Shown: piece by piece, positions 38,108 to 51,200 of the stretch | Numbering within the stretch: position 1 is the stretch's first letter | Layout: every line of letters begins with the position of its first letter | Source of the DNA: Rotaria sordida | Lineage: Eukaryota; Rotifera; Eurotatoria; Philodinida; Philodinidae | Reading direction: 5' to 3' | Length of the DNA: 64,000 bases | Assembly (NCBI GenBank): GCA_905250125.1 | Contig: CAJNOL010000771.1 | Coordinates: 32,964 to 96,963, forward strand | Notes under the pieces: model-generated | Database searches by the model: none | What the model was told of the DNA's origin: nothing | The model's input: the letters and a program-made list of their open reading frames with translations, nothing else | Program-made: the position numbers and the translations under genes

Positions 38108-39169
38108 TTTTTAAAGTTACAGTGTTAAAGTGCCACACCTACGGTTTAAATCAACTTTTTTTAAACAGGAAAAATAAGTAAATGGACAAATTTTTTTCTC
38201 GCATGAATAGCATCTATAATAACAGTCATTCGATAACAGAGTGAGTGACTGCTATCATCCGAATCTTGTATACATGAAATCGTTTAAAAAAATCAATAGA
38301 TCAGTTATTTAAGAAGGAAACAACAAACTCAAAGACTTTGTAAAATTTCATACGATGTTAAAAGATTCTACAGAATTTCAAAAGATATCAGGAGGCTTCA
38401 TTACTTTGTTAATCTAAATATGACTGTGCTTTGGGGACATTGAGAAAAGAATTTCTTAAACACAAAACGATTGGACCTTATGCATTTAAAAATCTCACTC
38501 AGTTTTTTGTATATTTTATATCAATATATTTTATTTAGTTTAAACAAGGATGAGAACGAATGATAATTATTGGACAGAATGATTTATTTATTTTTGCTCA
38601 ACATTGATCTAAAAAGATTCTTGCTATCTCGTATCATGTTTTGAATTCTATTGAATATGTTACGATGAACGAAACAATAATAGTATTATCAAAGGTTAAA
38701 CTAAATTTTGCGATGAGTAACGCTAAAAAAGCTAAATGAATATGTCAACATAATACTGTTTTGATAAATTTTTCTAGGAAGAAACGTTCGTTATAGTGAA
38801 ATGAGGTATTTCCAAAAAGAGTCTTACTATGATTTTCTAAATCTCTATTAGATTGATCAGAAAAAATGAAATTTTTCGTAGAACTACAATATTGATAGTA
38901 TTATATCATTACAATATCAATTTAAACTCTTTTGCTATATATACTTATTCTATCTTTGATAATTTCAAAATGAAGAAAGAGATGAACGCATGAACTGTGC
39001 AGAGATTGTTGATAAAAGTGAAAGAGACTTGAAGAAGTATAGAGTTTGATGTTTTTGTCTGTTGGTCATTATATAATAGATATATAAATAAAAGAGAAAA
39101 TTAGATGGATAACATTTATATTGTTGAAGAATGAATAAATTGAAATAGTATTAAAGAGTAGAAGTGATA
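38108..39169. other. Intergenic DNA
   Basis: AT-rich; nothing recognisable. It is the 3' flank of the prominin-like gene. Confidence 0.5.
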
Positions 39170-42100
39170 TTAAGTGAATCGTTTATATATGTATAAACCA
39201 AAAATACAAATGCCAAATACAAGAGCAAACATAAATAAAAATATGATTAGCCATAAACCATTTATTGCATTGGCTGTTTCATGACAAATTAATTTATCTA
39301 TTTTAAATATATTATCAATTGGTAATGGACATGAATCAATTGTTGATTCGATAACTTTTTCAAAAAATAATTCAAACTAAACAAATAAAAAGAAAAAAAA
39401 GATGATTGAAATATAAATTAAAATAAAGTATATATTCTGACTTGATTCAATGTTTGATTAAGAAATTTAATTGGTAATCGAGAGTTAAATTGAATAATTT
39501 GTGTAAATATTTTTTCAATTTGATTAAAATCATTATGAATAAGAATTAAACGATTTTGAATATATTTTATACGAAGAAAACTAGCTACATTATTTAATAA
39601 ATTAACTTCTGATGATATATTTATTGTTTTAATTGATATTAGAAATTGTTTATAAATATTATCATTTAAATAAATAATTATTGGAATTAATTCATTATTT
39701 AATTCATTAGAAAATTCTTTCAAAAATTTTTTACTAAAATGTATTTTATTATTACAATCATTAACTATACTATTAAGTGTTGCATTTACATCAATATTAT
39801 CGATTGATTTTATTAAATTATCTATCAATAAAATAAAATAATTTCATTTATTTTGTTTTTTTTTTTTTTTCGAAATATATTTTCTATTAACCTGCAATCA
39901 ATGAAATAAGAAATTGTTGATCATAATGAACTAATCGACATGAACTTTGTATAAGTAAATCCAGACCATAGAGAAGACCACTAATTATACATAAAATAAT
40001 TAGTAAAACTATTATAAAACCAAAGGCAATGCGTATTGAACCAAGAAATAAACGATGGGAACGAGTATTTTTTGATTTATTTTTATTAATATCATCAGTA
40101 GAATACGAAAATGTTCTTTCACCATTTCTATTTATATGATAAGTTCGGATTTTTTTTGATTTACGCTTCTTTGTTGATATATTGTGAACACATCTAAATA
40201 AAAAATAATTAAATATCAATATTTTCGGTCATTCAAATTGGAGAAAAACCTCTAGTAAACAGTTCCGCATAGAATGTCTTATACCGCCGATAGTTTCATA
40301 TGTAAATAATCGTCTGAGTGAACAGAAATATGTGAAATGAGTCTTTTTTATTCTAGTCGAATAAAAATAAAAAGATGTTCTATTTAAATTCTAGTAAACT
40401 ATGATAATGAATGTCGAGAATGTACTTTTCGCACGATAAACGAACATTTACCTTTCGTTGTTAGAAACGAGTTTATTTTGCTTAAAAGTGATTGCATATC
40501 ATGTATTAAATCATTTTTAAGAAAATAATAGATTTTTGAAAAAAAAAAGAAATTTTCGTCGAAAAACACTTAAAGTATACCATTGTCCACACTTTTTTCG
40601 AAAAAAAAATTTTTGCTTAGAAAATGTCTTGCGCCATATTTGATTCGATGTTGTTCCCGAATATAAGATTGATTTTCAATAGAAATGCTTTTGAGTCGAC
40701 AAAAAAAGAAGTTTACTGGAAAAATCAAGACTTTTTTCAAAAACCTGATGTATGCCTGGGGAGCGTTTATGTTAACTGTGGAATAGAGGACACATATTAG
40801 AATACTACGACACAGTTTGACCGGATTTTGAACTGGCGCTAAGTGGTACACGTTCATTTTACTGAATTTAGCCATTTCAAAAATTAGTTTATGGAAGACT
40901 AAGAATATCTACTTGACGTGCCTACTGACTGATTTAATTTAGTCAAATATTGATTTTCTTCTAAGTAAGAGTATTTATAAGCTAATTTTTCGATTTCGTT
41001 GTTTTTTCCTCTCTACTTTAAACTCATTAGGAAATCTTTTAGGTCATTATATCGATCATGTCTCAAACAATATTTCTGACTATTTTAATCGATAGAAAGG
41101 TGACTCTCATTTTTTTTTACTTAGTGTCCGACTGAAATGCACATTGTGAAGTAACGAGAGACAATATCGTTTTAGTAGCCTTCTTAAATATTTTCCTTAT
41201 TTCTATAATAATAAAATGAGAAGTGATTCTTGACAACGTTGTAGAGTTTTATTTTCCAATAAGTCCTGATTAAATTTTCAAATTATTCTTGTTTTCTTGT
41301 AGACGATGATTGATCAAACATGTTTTGTTGATCGTGTAGGAAAGACGAGTAAAGATCAAAACATTGATCGAGAAATATTCCAAAATAAAAAGTTGACATT
41401 TTTTTGTTAGAGAAAAAACAAAGTTTATCTGATGGTGATTTGTTTTATCTGTTTTAGTCGAAAAAGAAAAAAAAAGTGAATTAATTTGTTAAATTTGTTG
41501 ACCTGTAAGTATTTGTTGTGTAGTTTTGTAAATCATCATTATGAATATGTAATGATAATAGTTGTTTAACATCGAGATCATCTAGTTTACTTTGACTATC
41601 ATTTTTTGATTTTTGATTTGTAAATCTAATAAAAGTATAAAAAAAAAAGAATATTTACTCGAAAAAAAAAAGAAGACGAATGAAATAATTAACTGTTTTG
41701 TTTGATGATTTGAATAAAAAGAAAAATAATTAATAATAATAATAATAATAAAAGTAAATGGAACAAATGTTATTATTGGAATAATAGTAAAAAATAAAGT
41801 TGATATTAATGAAATAAATGATTGAATTTTATCTTGTTGATTTTGATTAAATAATGTTGATTTAAATAATTTATTTAAAATTTGTTCATTTAATATTTGA
41901 ATAAAAAAAAGGAATTTTTCTTGAACTAAATTAAATAAATTGAAAATTTTTTTTTCTATTTTAATATTATTTTCATCAATATAATAACAAAGTTTTTTAT
42001 TTAAATTAATTAAATCATTATTTATATATTTATATGTTATAATTACTTTATGAAATAAATTTTTTAAATTTTCATCATTTTCAATAAATATATTTATTTC

Positions 42101-42839
42101 ATTTATATATTTATTTATATTATTAAGATAAATATTTAATTCATCAATATAATAATAATCATTTAACAATTTATTCAATGATTTTATCATTAACGATTTT
42201 GATCCATCGATTAGAATAAATCTTGCTAAATAAACAAATAAAAACAATAATTTATTTTATTTAAAAAAAAAAAAAATTACATTTTTTTGAATAATCATCA
42301 AATTGTTTAAATAAATATTGAAAATGATCTGAAATAAAATTTGAATTAAATTCTTGATTAATTATTTGAATTGAGTTTTGAAAAAAATTTTTTGTTTTAT
42401 TTCCATGTTGAAGAATAAATATCATTTGAATAAATATAAATATATAAATAAATAATAATATTATTATAAAAAGATTTTTAAAAGAAAATTTAATAAATTT
42501 TTTTTTCGATAATTTAAATTGATTTATATTTGAATATGATATTATATAAAATATAATTGAAAGTATCATTAATATAAGAATAATAATCATTGAATAAATA
42601 ATTATTGATGATATTATTTTAGTTGACATTTTTAAAGAATTTTTTGTTAAACTTTTTAATAATAATTCAATATCATTTGACGAATATGATAAATCTATAA
42701 TTAATGATGAAAATTTTGAAATTAATTTATTTCCATATGAATTATTTATTGGATGAATCAAATTATTTGATTTATTATTAATTAATGGTATTAATTCAAT
42801 ATCAGAATAGTCACTTAAACAATTTACATTTAAAGACAT
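39170..42839 (-). CDS. Prominin-like five-TM membrane protein
   Basis: Six exons (42281-42839, 41694-42225, 41503-41625, 39892-40193, 39442-39821, 39170-39376) join in frame to 700 aa. Hydrophobic segments at about 80-105 and 120-143 are followed by a loop of about 180 residues, a segment at about 330-355, a basic cytoplasmic stretch (KKRKSKKIRTYHINRNGER), a fourth segment with CIISGLLYGLDLL, a second loop of about 150 residues, and a final segment (NGLWLIIFLFMFALVF) before a short basic tail YIYKRFT. Two large loops among five TMs, the GLLYGLDL..SCRLVH stretch and the Cys/NGLW ending fit prominins, which organise plasma-membrane protrusions with cholesterol. The N-terminus (MSLNVNCLSDYSDIELIPLI) lacks a signal peptide, and the protein is about 150 residues shorter than typical prominins. 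An upstream exon could have been missed. Intron 3 is 1.3 kb. Confidence 0.72.
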
Positions 42840-44937
42840 TTTTGTTTATTTTATCTAGAAATAAATTCAATATATTATAGATAGAATAACAAAACGAATC
42901 ATCTAATATATATTAAATATATCATTTTAAAATAAGATATACAAACGTTTTTTTTTTATTTAAATACATTGAATATTGTCGAGTAATCGATAGAAACAAT
43001 TGAATAATCAATAAAAAAAACACGAAAGAATATTTGACTATTTCAACAGAATGAATTAGATCGAAACAAAACTTCGAGACGAACTTAACGATATGTAATC
43101 GAACGAATAAGTTAAGATTAATCTTTAGTAAATATCAAAAAATGATTTTCTTCGAAAACAAAAAGAAAAAACAATAGACTAATTTGTCAATATGTCTCTT
43201 TGTCATTCTTGACAAATTTCTAAATAAGTCACATCAAGTTTATATTTATATTCAAATAAAAAAATATCCGTTGGATTTTTTTTCTTTTTCACTATTAGAT
43301 AATTGATCATGACGAATTGACATTTTTGTTAGATTTCTAATGTGCCTTTTTGTTTATGTTAATAAAATCTATAAAAGAAAACAAATTTGTGAAAATGATG
43401 ACAAACGGATATGTAAAACGTGTTGAGTGATTTATTCTGATTTAGATAAACAGAAATGAGTCAATCACGAGATATTTTATAGAAATATATTTACAAATAC
43501 ATTTTATTTAATGCCTCAAGCAGTCAATCTTTTATATAACGACTGATGCTTACTTTTTCTTTCTACTTTAGAAATTAAATTTTAAGGCTAAAATAAAAAC
43601 TAACATTTTATTCATTATTGATTGATCTCTCTTTGGTTCTATATGGATGATTAGTCCTCTCGCTCTCTCTCTATTCAATCTATTGTTTTGTTTTGTTTTG
43701 TTTTTCTTTTTTTTTGTTCAAAAGATCATTGATGATGATGGTGTGCAAACAAAAGGTGAATTAAAGATGTATGTGTGTGTGTGTGTCGAAAGCTCATTAG
43801 ATGTGAATGGTAGAGCGTTAACCGTATTGATCAAAGAATTGTCTATAAGATTATCCACTTGAGAATAGTTCGTCAACCGACAATGTTTGTTCATTTTAAC
43901 ATGAAAAATGAATAAATATACCTTATGTTACCACACCCCTTTTTCACATTTTCATTTTTTTTTATTTTATAATGAAATTATTTTGCAGTTCGATCTACCT
44001 GCAGATTTTAATTGGATATTTTACGTAATTCATTTATTCAATGTCATTATCGACATTTATTCTTTCTTAAATAATTCTTCATATCTTCAATCATTTTATA
44101 TATTCATTTATTTTTTTTATTCAAATTTGAATATATCATTTCTTTAACAATCTATACCAATTAAATTATGTTTATCTTATCAACATTTGAAAGTTTATTA
44201 TATTTTATTGAATAAATACACTATTGACAATTTTACAAAAAACATATTTATTTTCACGTTTCTTCCATCGTTTCAAACATCTGAACGAAATATTTAATTC
44301 CATGGAAAAAAAGTTTTCATATAGATTCAATTCAATGATGATTTTAACTATTGAGAGAGAGAGAGATAAGAATTCTTGAAAAGATTCATTATCAATAACT
44401 CAAAACTGTTTCGATTATAAAATCTTAAATTGATCTCAATGAAAGTTTTCTTTAAATTTCTTTAGGAAAATATCAAATTTGAGTTGATGATTAAAATAAT
44501 AATCTCTATTTTTAAAAAAAATATATTCATAAATAGATAAGAAAGAACTGAATAAAATATTGAAATATGAATAAAATTTGAAGTATTTTGTATGATAGAA
44601 TCAATTCGATATAGCATTATAATAATAATAAGAAATATTTGTAATCGAATCCGTTGATATAATCGTATATAAAATGATAAAAAAAAGTTCTTCTCAAATA
44701 AAATGAAAATAGTTGATGAGCACGAGAATGCAATTATCTTGATTTATCATTTAAACAAAAGTTAATGTGAGAATTCAAATATGATTATTGTGACACATGA
44801 GAATGTCATCTCCAACTTAGATAAGAATATTTCATTTCGATCGATCGAATTCATTTTATTTCAATTGGTTTTCATTTAATTATTTCTCTCCAATTAGAAT
44901 ATTTTCCGAACGAATGAAAAAAAAAAAGAAAATAAAC

Positions 44938-44968
<31 letters not shown>

Positions 44969-45009
44969 CGAAATGAAAACGTTTAGTTTTGTTTTTTGTT
45001 TCGCATTAT
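42840..45009. other. Intergenic DNA with simple repeats
   Basis: AT-rich, with a GT run near 43776 and a GA run at about 44938-44966. No gene is supported; the two plus-strand frames at 43647-43862 and 43908-44147 are low-complexity and motif-free. Confidence 0.5.
44938..44966. repeat. (GA)n microsatellite
   Basis: An almost uninterrupted GA run about 45 bp upstream of a small lysine-rich ORF. Confidence 0.8.
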
Positions 45010-45279
45010 ATGTTGAAGATAAAATCGATGCAGAAGATTGATAAAATGTGGAAAGATTTGCCAAATGATCGTGCAAGTACACCAATAAAAAAAGTTTGTT
45101 TATATAATGTTCCACGAACATCAACACCAAAATTGGCTATATCAAAATGTTCAATTCATCGATCAAGAAAAAAGAAAAAAGAAATTTTAAATAATGATTA
45201 TCGTCTTCTTTTTTACGGTCAACAAACAAAAAAACCTCACAAAAAAAAACATTCAATTATTCAAATTTGGTTTTTGTAA
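45010..45279 (+). CDS. Small lysine-rich hypothetical ORF, 89 aa
   Basis: The frame starts at ATG 45010 (MLKIKSMQKIDKMWKDLPND). It contains KKVCLYNVPRTSTPKLAISK, then very basic runs (SRKKKKEI, KKPHKKKH), which would suit a nuclear or nucleic-acid-binding protein. No family is recognised. In favour: the middle has the same codon style (cca, aca, tca, gtt) as confirmed genes here. Against: short length, AAA-rich runs that arise easily in AT-rich DNA, and no partner exon found. Confidence 0.3.
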   Translation: MLKIKSMQKIDKMWKDLPNDRASTPIKKVCLYNVPRTSTPKLAISKCSIHRSRKKKKEILNNDYRLLFYGQQTKKPHKKKHSIIQIWFL

Positions 45280-48200
45280 ATGAACTTTTTTTTTGTCATT
45301 TTAATCGTTAAATAAAAATAAAAATAAAAAAAAAACGTTTAAATAATTGAAGCATAAAATAAAAATGTCTCTAGTGACTACTTAAAGTGGCGTCAAAACA
45401 TATCCCGCCCAGAAAATCTCTTGTTGTCTATCTCTTATGATCTAATCAATGATTATAAATATTGACATAGTGGTGATCGACTAAAACAATTATCCACTTG
45501 AATATTCAATCAATCGACGTTTTCTTTTTATTTTCAACACGAAAAAAAAACGAAAACATATGGAGAAGAGTTTTCAATAAAATGAAAACAAGTTGAACAA
45601 TTGATTTATATTTAATTATCGTTTATACCAATGTCCTCAAATCAATCAGAATAGAATTTTACATTTATTATATTGACTAGATTTTTTTATTGACCATATG
45701 TCAACATTTTTTATTTTAGATTATTATTTATTCGGATTTTAACTATTATTATTAAACAGATTTCATAACAATCAACATTACAATGATACTGTGATTTTTT
45801 TTTTCTTGATATACTTTACTTTTATTTATTCTCAAATAAGATTATTTAATTAATTAATAGAAGATTATCTTTATTTATACAAAAAACTTTAAAAATTAAT
45901 TTTATTTTATTAAATCTTTCTTAAGAATAAACAAATATTTTCAAGTTTTTTTCTTTTAGATTTTAAAAAATAATTTTTTATCTTAAATGTCGATTAAAAT
46001 AAGAATAATTGAAATTAATTTAATAAGAATTCTACATAAATATTAAAATATTTGTAATAAATTAAGTTAATATCTATCAAACTAAAATTGTTAATAAAAT
46101 ATTTTTTAATATATTCTTTTGATTATATTACAATTTGAATATAAAAACTTCTTTTCATTTAATTCTTTGTTAACAAGAGATTAAATATTGTTCACATATA
46201 CTTAAGAGGAAAATAATATGCATTTAAATCATCAAATAGAATTATTAGAATTTATTTATTATTAAACAATATATATTATCTTTTTTTATATCGTCAACTT
46301 TACAAATTATTATCTTAAAATAAGAGATTTTTCTTTATTTCTAAATAATAAATCAGACATTGAGAGAATCGACAACTATATGACAACATCCATTAGATAC
46401 AATTTGTTTAAACTTTGAACAATTTTTTTTTTTATTTAAAAATTTGAATAAATAAATGTTTCTCATGTAACAATAAGATGATAGACTTTGTATCAGGACA
46501 CCTTTTCTTATTTATTTATTCATATTGCGTATTCAAACAGTTTTGAATTTAATTAGACAATAAAATTCATTCGTTTTTCAGATGAACTTTTTCTCTATTA
46601 AATAAATCGATTTCTATTTCGTTTTTTTTCGAATTTAGTCCGTGAATCAGATGAATCGAGATTTCATTTTCGTAGTAACGAAAATTTTTTTTAAAATAAT
46701 TTATCTTCATGCAGAGAAATATTTCATTTAATTGGTAGATTATACATTTATGAGGAAACATTCTTCTGACAAGACTTATTGCATTATAAATATCTATAGA
46801 AACAAAAAAAAACAAACCATGTAAATCATTATTTCTATTGATGATAAAATGGTTCGTCTTAGGTTGATTGTAAATATAAAAAAAAAAAAAAAAGTAAAGA
46901 GCGTGAAACGGAAATGAACAAACATTGATTAAGGTCGCGTGTCCGATTACTTGTATCGATGTGTATGAAGAGAATATAGTATAACACCGATCAATCAATA
47001 TTGTCACAATTTTTTTTCTTATGATGGTGTCATACTTTATATAAGGATGTCGGCATCTTAATATACATTGAAAACTAACGATCATTCAACACACACACAC
47101 GCAAATACATTATATTCAGAGATAAACAACTACCATTAATTGATACTGTCTTTTTTTTTTCTTTATCAAATTAGATATGTTAATCAATAAATAGTCATTT
47201 AATGTCTTACTGAATTTATCTGTGATAGATAAATATTGATTTGAATTGAATATGATTATTAAATAAAAAAAATATTTAATGATTTCAATCGATATTAGTT
47301 AATTTAATATGAAAAAAAAGACTAATGATTTGAGAACATATGTTCATTATTCATCGATCGAATAACATATGACACGTATTTCTCACCTTCTTAAGACTAT
47401 CATTTAACAAAAAAAAATGTTAACAACTTCTATACATGCAATCAGATTTCTAATGTGTAAATTATACTCGTTAAATCGATTTTTTATTTTTAGCAAACTA
47501 AAGAAAAAAGAAAGACAATAAAAATTCCAAATGGTTATTATCGACCATATTGACTTAGAATTGGCCTAAAAAAACATAATACAAAAGCAAAATCTAGAAA
47601 TAATAATAATAAAAGTGTTAATCAAGTTAACCGTAGAAGACTAGTTGCGTATGGTCCATATTAATCACGTGAAATACCGCAATAACAACAATCATCAGGA
47701 CAAGCTCAAAAATAAATCTAAATAACAATACGAAAGTGAACAATGAAAATTCCTTTTTTTTCAATGTTCTTTACCGATAAGTACATTGTTTATACAAAGA
47801 AAAAGAAAATAAATTTGTTCGATAATATAGGTAAAATATTTACAAGAATGTGACGTTTATTATTATTTGTATTGAATAATAAATAAATGCGTATCTATAT
47901 ACATCACTGGTCATTTACCTTTTTTTCTCCTAATGTTTATCTTGGTTTTTTTTTTCTAATAAGTAATATTGAGTAAATGATCAACTTTATTCAAGATTTT
48001 CAGTAGAAAAAATTCATTTGATAATAACGAATATCATTTTTCAATGAATTGTTCTAGTTAATTAAAATAATAGTAATATAAACAAATAGAAAATATAAAA
48101 ATGATATTTGAATTTAGTTGATGAGAGAAAATAAAATAGAAAAAATGATTAAATAGAATAGTAAATGATATTGTATGTATTGTATATAATAAACGTTGAA

Positions 48201-48280
48201 AAATAAAATATTGTATTCAAATGTTTATTTAACAAGGAAGATAATGAATATGTCTTCCTTTTTCTATATACAATGAAAAA
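45280..48280. other. Intergenic DNA
   Basis: AT-rich. A 172-codon minus-strand frame at 46567-47085 looks non-coding. A short decayed coding-like stretch lies at 47493-47725 (see its entry). Confidence 0.45.
47493..47725 (+). pseudogene. Possible decayed exon
   Basis: After a good acceptor (ttatttttag) the frame reads QTKEKRKTIKIPNGYYRPY, then a stop. Beyond it, KHNTKAKSRNNNNK and VNRRRLVAYGPY stay in the same frame, with further stops at places where Trp or Gln codons would fit. The composition is less AT-rich than the surroundings. It could be a gene relic or the last exon of an unrecognised gene; no family is identified. Confidence 0.25.
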
Positions 48281-51200
48281 TCACGAAACAAGACTATGTG
48301 GTAATGAACGATTAAAGGATGACTTTATTGGAGGTTGTTCTGTTGGAATCATATTTGAATTTGGATTTGTTGTTATTGATTCTGTTGAAGATAATATAAT
48401 ATCGTTATCATTATTTATTGTTCTATAATTATTTGATGGTGATAATTCAGTTGTTGTTAGTGTTGATGGTGGTGGTGTTGATGTTGGTGAAATAGATAAT
48501 ATAATTGAAGTTGCTGGTGATGAATGCGAGAGAATTGAAAATGATGTTATTGGTGATGATAAACAAAAAGTACCTTGTTGAGGTGAAAATAATGAATTAG
48601 TTAATGTATCAAATAAATTTTCATCTTTTGATAAACGAATATTTGGATTATCTGTTGATGAATTCTGACGATAATTCATTGATGAAGATTGAAGAGATAA
48701 TTCATCAATAGTACCAATTAATGATGCGGAACTTAATACTGTTCGATTATTAGTTGTTTTCAATTCATTATTTTCATTCGTAGAATCTAAAGTTTTTTTT
48801 AATTGATAAAATAAATGAAAAAAAAAGTATTAACCTTCTTGATTTATTTGAGATGTTGAATCGATAATTGCTGTTGTTGTTGTTGTTGTTGGTGTTGTTG
48901 TTGGTGTTGTTGTTGTTACACAAATAGGTAAAGAAGGATTTAACGGTTTTGGTGAAAGATTTGTTGAACGTTTTAATTCAAATTCATTAATAAATTGAAC
49001 AATATCTTCAATTATTTTAATTTCGTCTTCTCGAACACGTATTTCAGCTTGTTTATGTAATCGATGTTCATTTAATTTATCTCGAATATTTCTTCGATAT
49101 GTTTCATTTCCAAGATGAGATAAAAATGACTAATTTTATTGATTTTATTTTGTTTTTATTTTAAATTAAACTGATAACATACCTTTATTTGAGTATCGGA
49201 TGAAGAATCGCTTTTTTGTGAACTTGATTTTGATGTTGTATTTGTTGTTGTTGTTAAAGGAGCTTGAACTAAATTCAATTTTTTATTTTACAACATTTTA
49301 ATTAGATTAATTGGATTTTTTTTTTGAAAAAATTTTGTCTATCATTTTATTTCTATTCAAAGTTATACTTTAAAGAAATCTAATAGGAATTATTAAAACT
49401 TCGATAGACAAATCCTGCAAATGATTAATCACTTTCGAGCCAAGACTAACAACATCATGTAGATCCTGATCATTTAACAATATTTAGAAAAGAGTTCCTC
49501 CTATTCAATTATTTCTGGTGAGACACTAGTTGTTTTTTTTTTAAGTGAAATCTTCGATCGCTCCTGACGAACATTAGATAAATAGATTTTTGAATTTCAA
49601 CTTGAAATTCTACAGCAAGATAAACCTTAAACACAATTGTTTATTGTGAAAGGTTCACATACTTTTCACCGTGTCTATGTTAAGATATGTCTATCGTTAT
49701 AGCGATTCTTTTATATGGTTTATATATACTGATAGATTCAATGTTTTTATTTCAGGATTGAAGAATATTAAAAGATCGAAACTTTTTATATCAAACTATT
49801 GTTATTTAAGGTTTATTTCACTACAAAATTTCATGTTGAATTTCGAAAATTAGTTCATCTAGTCTTTCTGAGGGAAAGTAGAAGTGCAACAAACCCAAAG
49901 TTTTGAAATTTATACTATTTCGTTTGAATTCGATTCGAGTTTCGACTTGGCCTTGGAAAAAAATCATATAAATCGTTTGTGTTTTGATAATGGTCGCTAA
50001 ATCGCAAAAATTCTAGAATAGATTTGTTAAGACTCCTATGAGGAAGGGTCAAAGCTTTCCTTTGAAAATAAATGCATTAAAAATGCAGTATCTCAGTAAC
50101 AATAAAATAATAAGACAAACTCATTCTTTTTTAGGATATTTATAATTGATTAGGATTTTGATGATGTAGATAATCTCAATTGAAAATCAATCTATCAGTT
50201 GTCGATTTCTCTCATTCTTCAAATCCAATTTGAAATAAATCCAAAATTTTTCTATGTATTTTTATTTATATTAAGAATAAATTATTTTATAGAAAGAAGA
50301 AATTCGACATTGAGGATTCAATCGAATCTTTTATTATTTCGAAATTTATTCTGAAAGTTACAAATAAAGACATTCATTTTCCGAATATAGTTAGCAGTAG
50401 ACTTCTCTCTATGAAAAAATCAATTTCTATAGTCAATATTAAATATAAGTATATCTGACCCTTTTTTTTTTATCACATCTCTTCTAACAGAATATAACCA
50501 TAGATAGATCAGCCAAAATAAGGAAATACACCTTCGACGAGAGAAAAAAAATTTCAATAACGGTTTTCGAAATTTTTCCAGTTAAACCTTAGTTTTCCGT
50601 AGGGTCGTATTCTGGTCTATGACGATTCTCATCAAACTTTGATCCGATTGAACTGAACATTTTGTTTTGAGATGCCTAAAATCATATCTCGGGATTAGAT
50701 TTGAGATTTTTTCTGAAATCTCACTTACAGTTTTTCTTAGGAGAAAAATACGTAAAAGTTGAGAGCCAAAACTAGTGATTTGACTTGTAGAATCCAATAA
50801 ATCAGAACATGAAGATCAAGAATGAAAAAGTTTAAAGGCTGAAATAGGGAAATTTGAGATCGAAACAGAAATGAAAGACATAAATATTCTAGTTTATTTT
50901 TATTGAAGAGATATTGACTTGTTTAACAAATGATGAAACTATGGATTAACCATTATTGTTTAAGGTTTCAACTAAAAAAACTTCATTGGAAATTGTTAAT
51001 GAGATTTGTTTAGTAGCAGAAAATAACTCTCTATTTTCGTTCAATAATCAAAAGTTTAAACATGAACTTTTTATTAATGGTTTCAAAGTATTGAACCGTA
51101 GAGAGAAAAAGTAATATTCGATTATTTAAATAAATGATGTCAACTATCAGATTTCAAATCATATTTTCTTTTGTCCTTATTTGCTTTAATCGAAATTCAA

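Noticed and set aside
40570..40875. 101-codon minus-strand frame inside prominin-like intron 3
   Set aside because: Lies in an intron whose flanking exons join in frame without it; no recognisable family.
46567..47085. 172-codon minus-strand frame
   Set aside because: No domain, poly-Phe/poly-Lys runs from A/T tracts, codon use unlike the confirmed genes, no splice partners.
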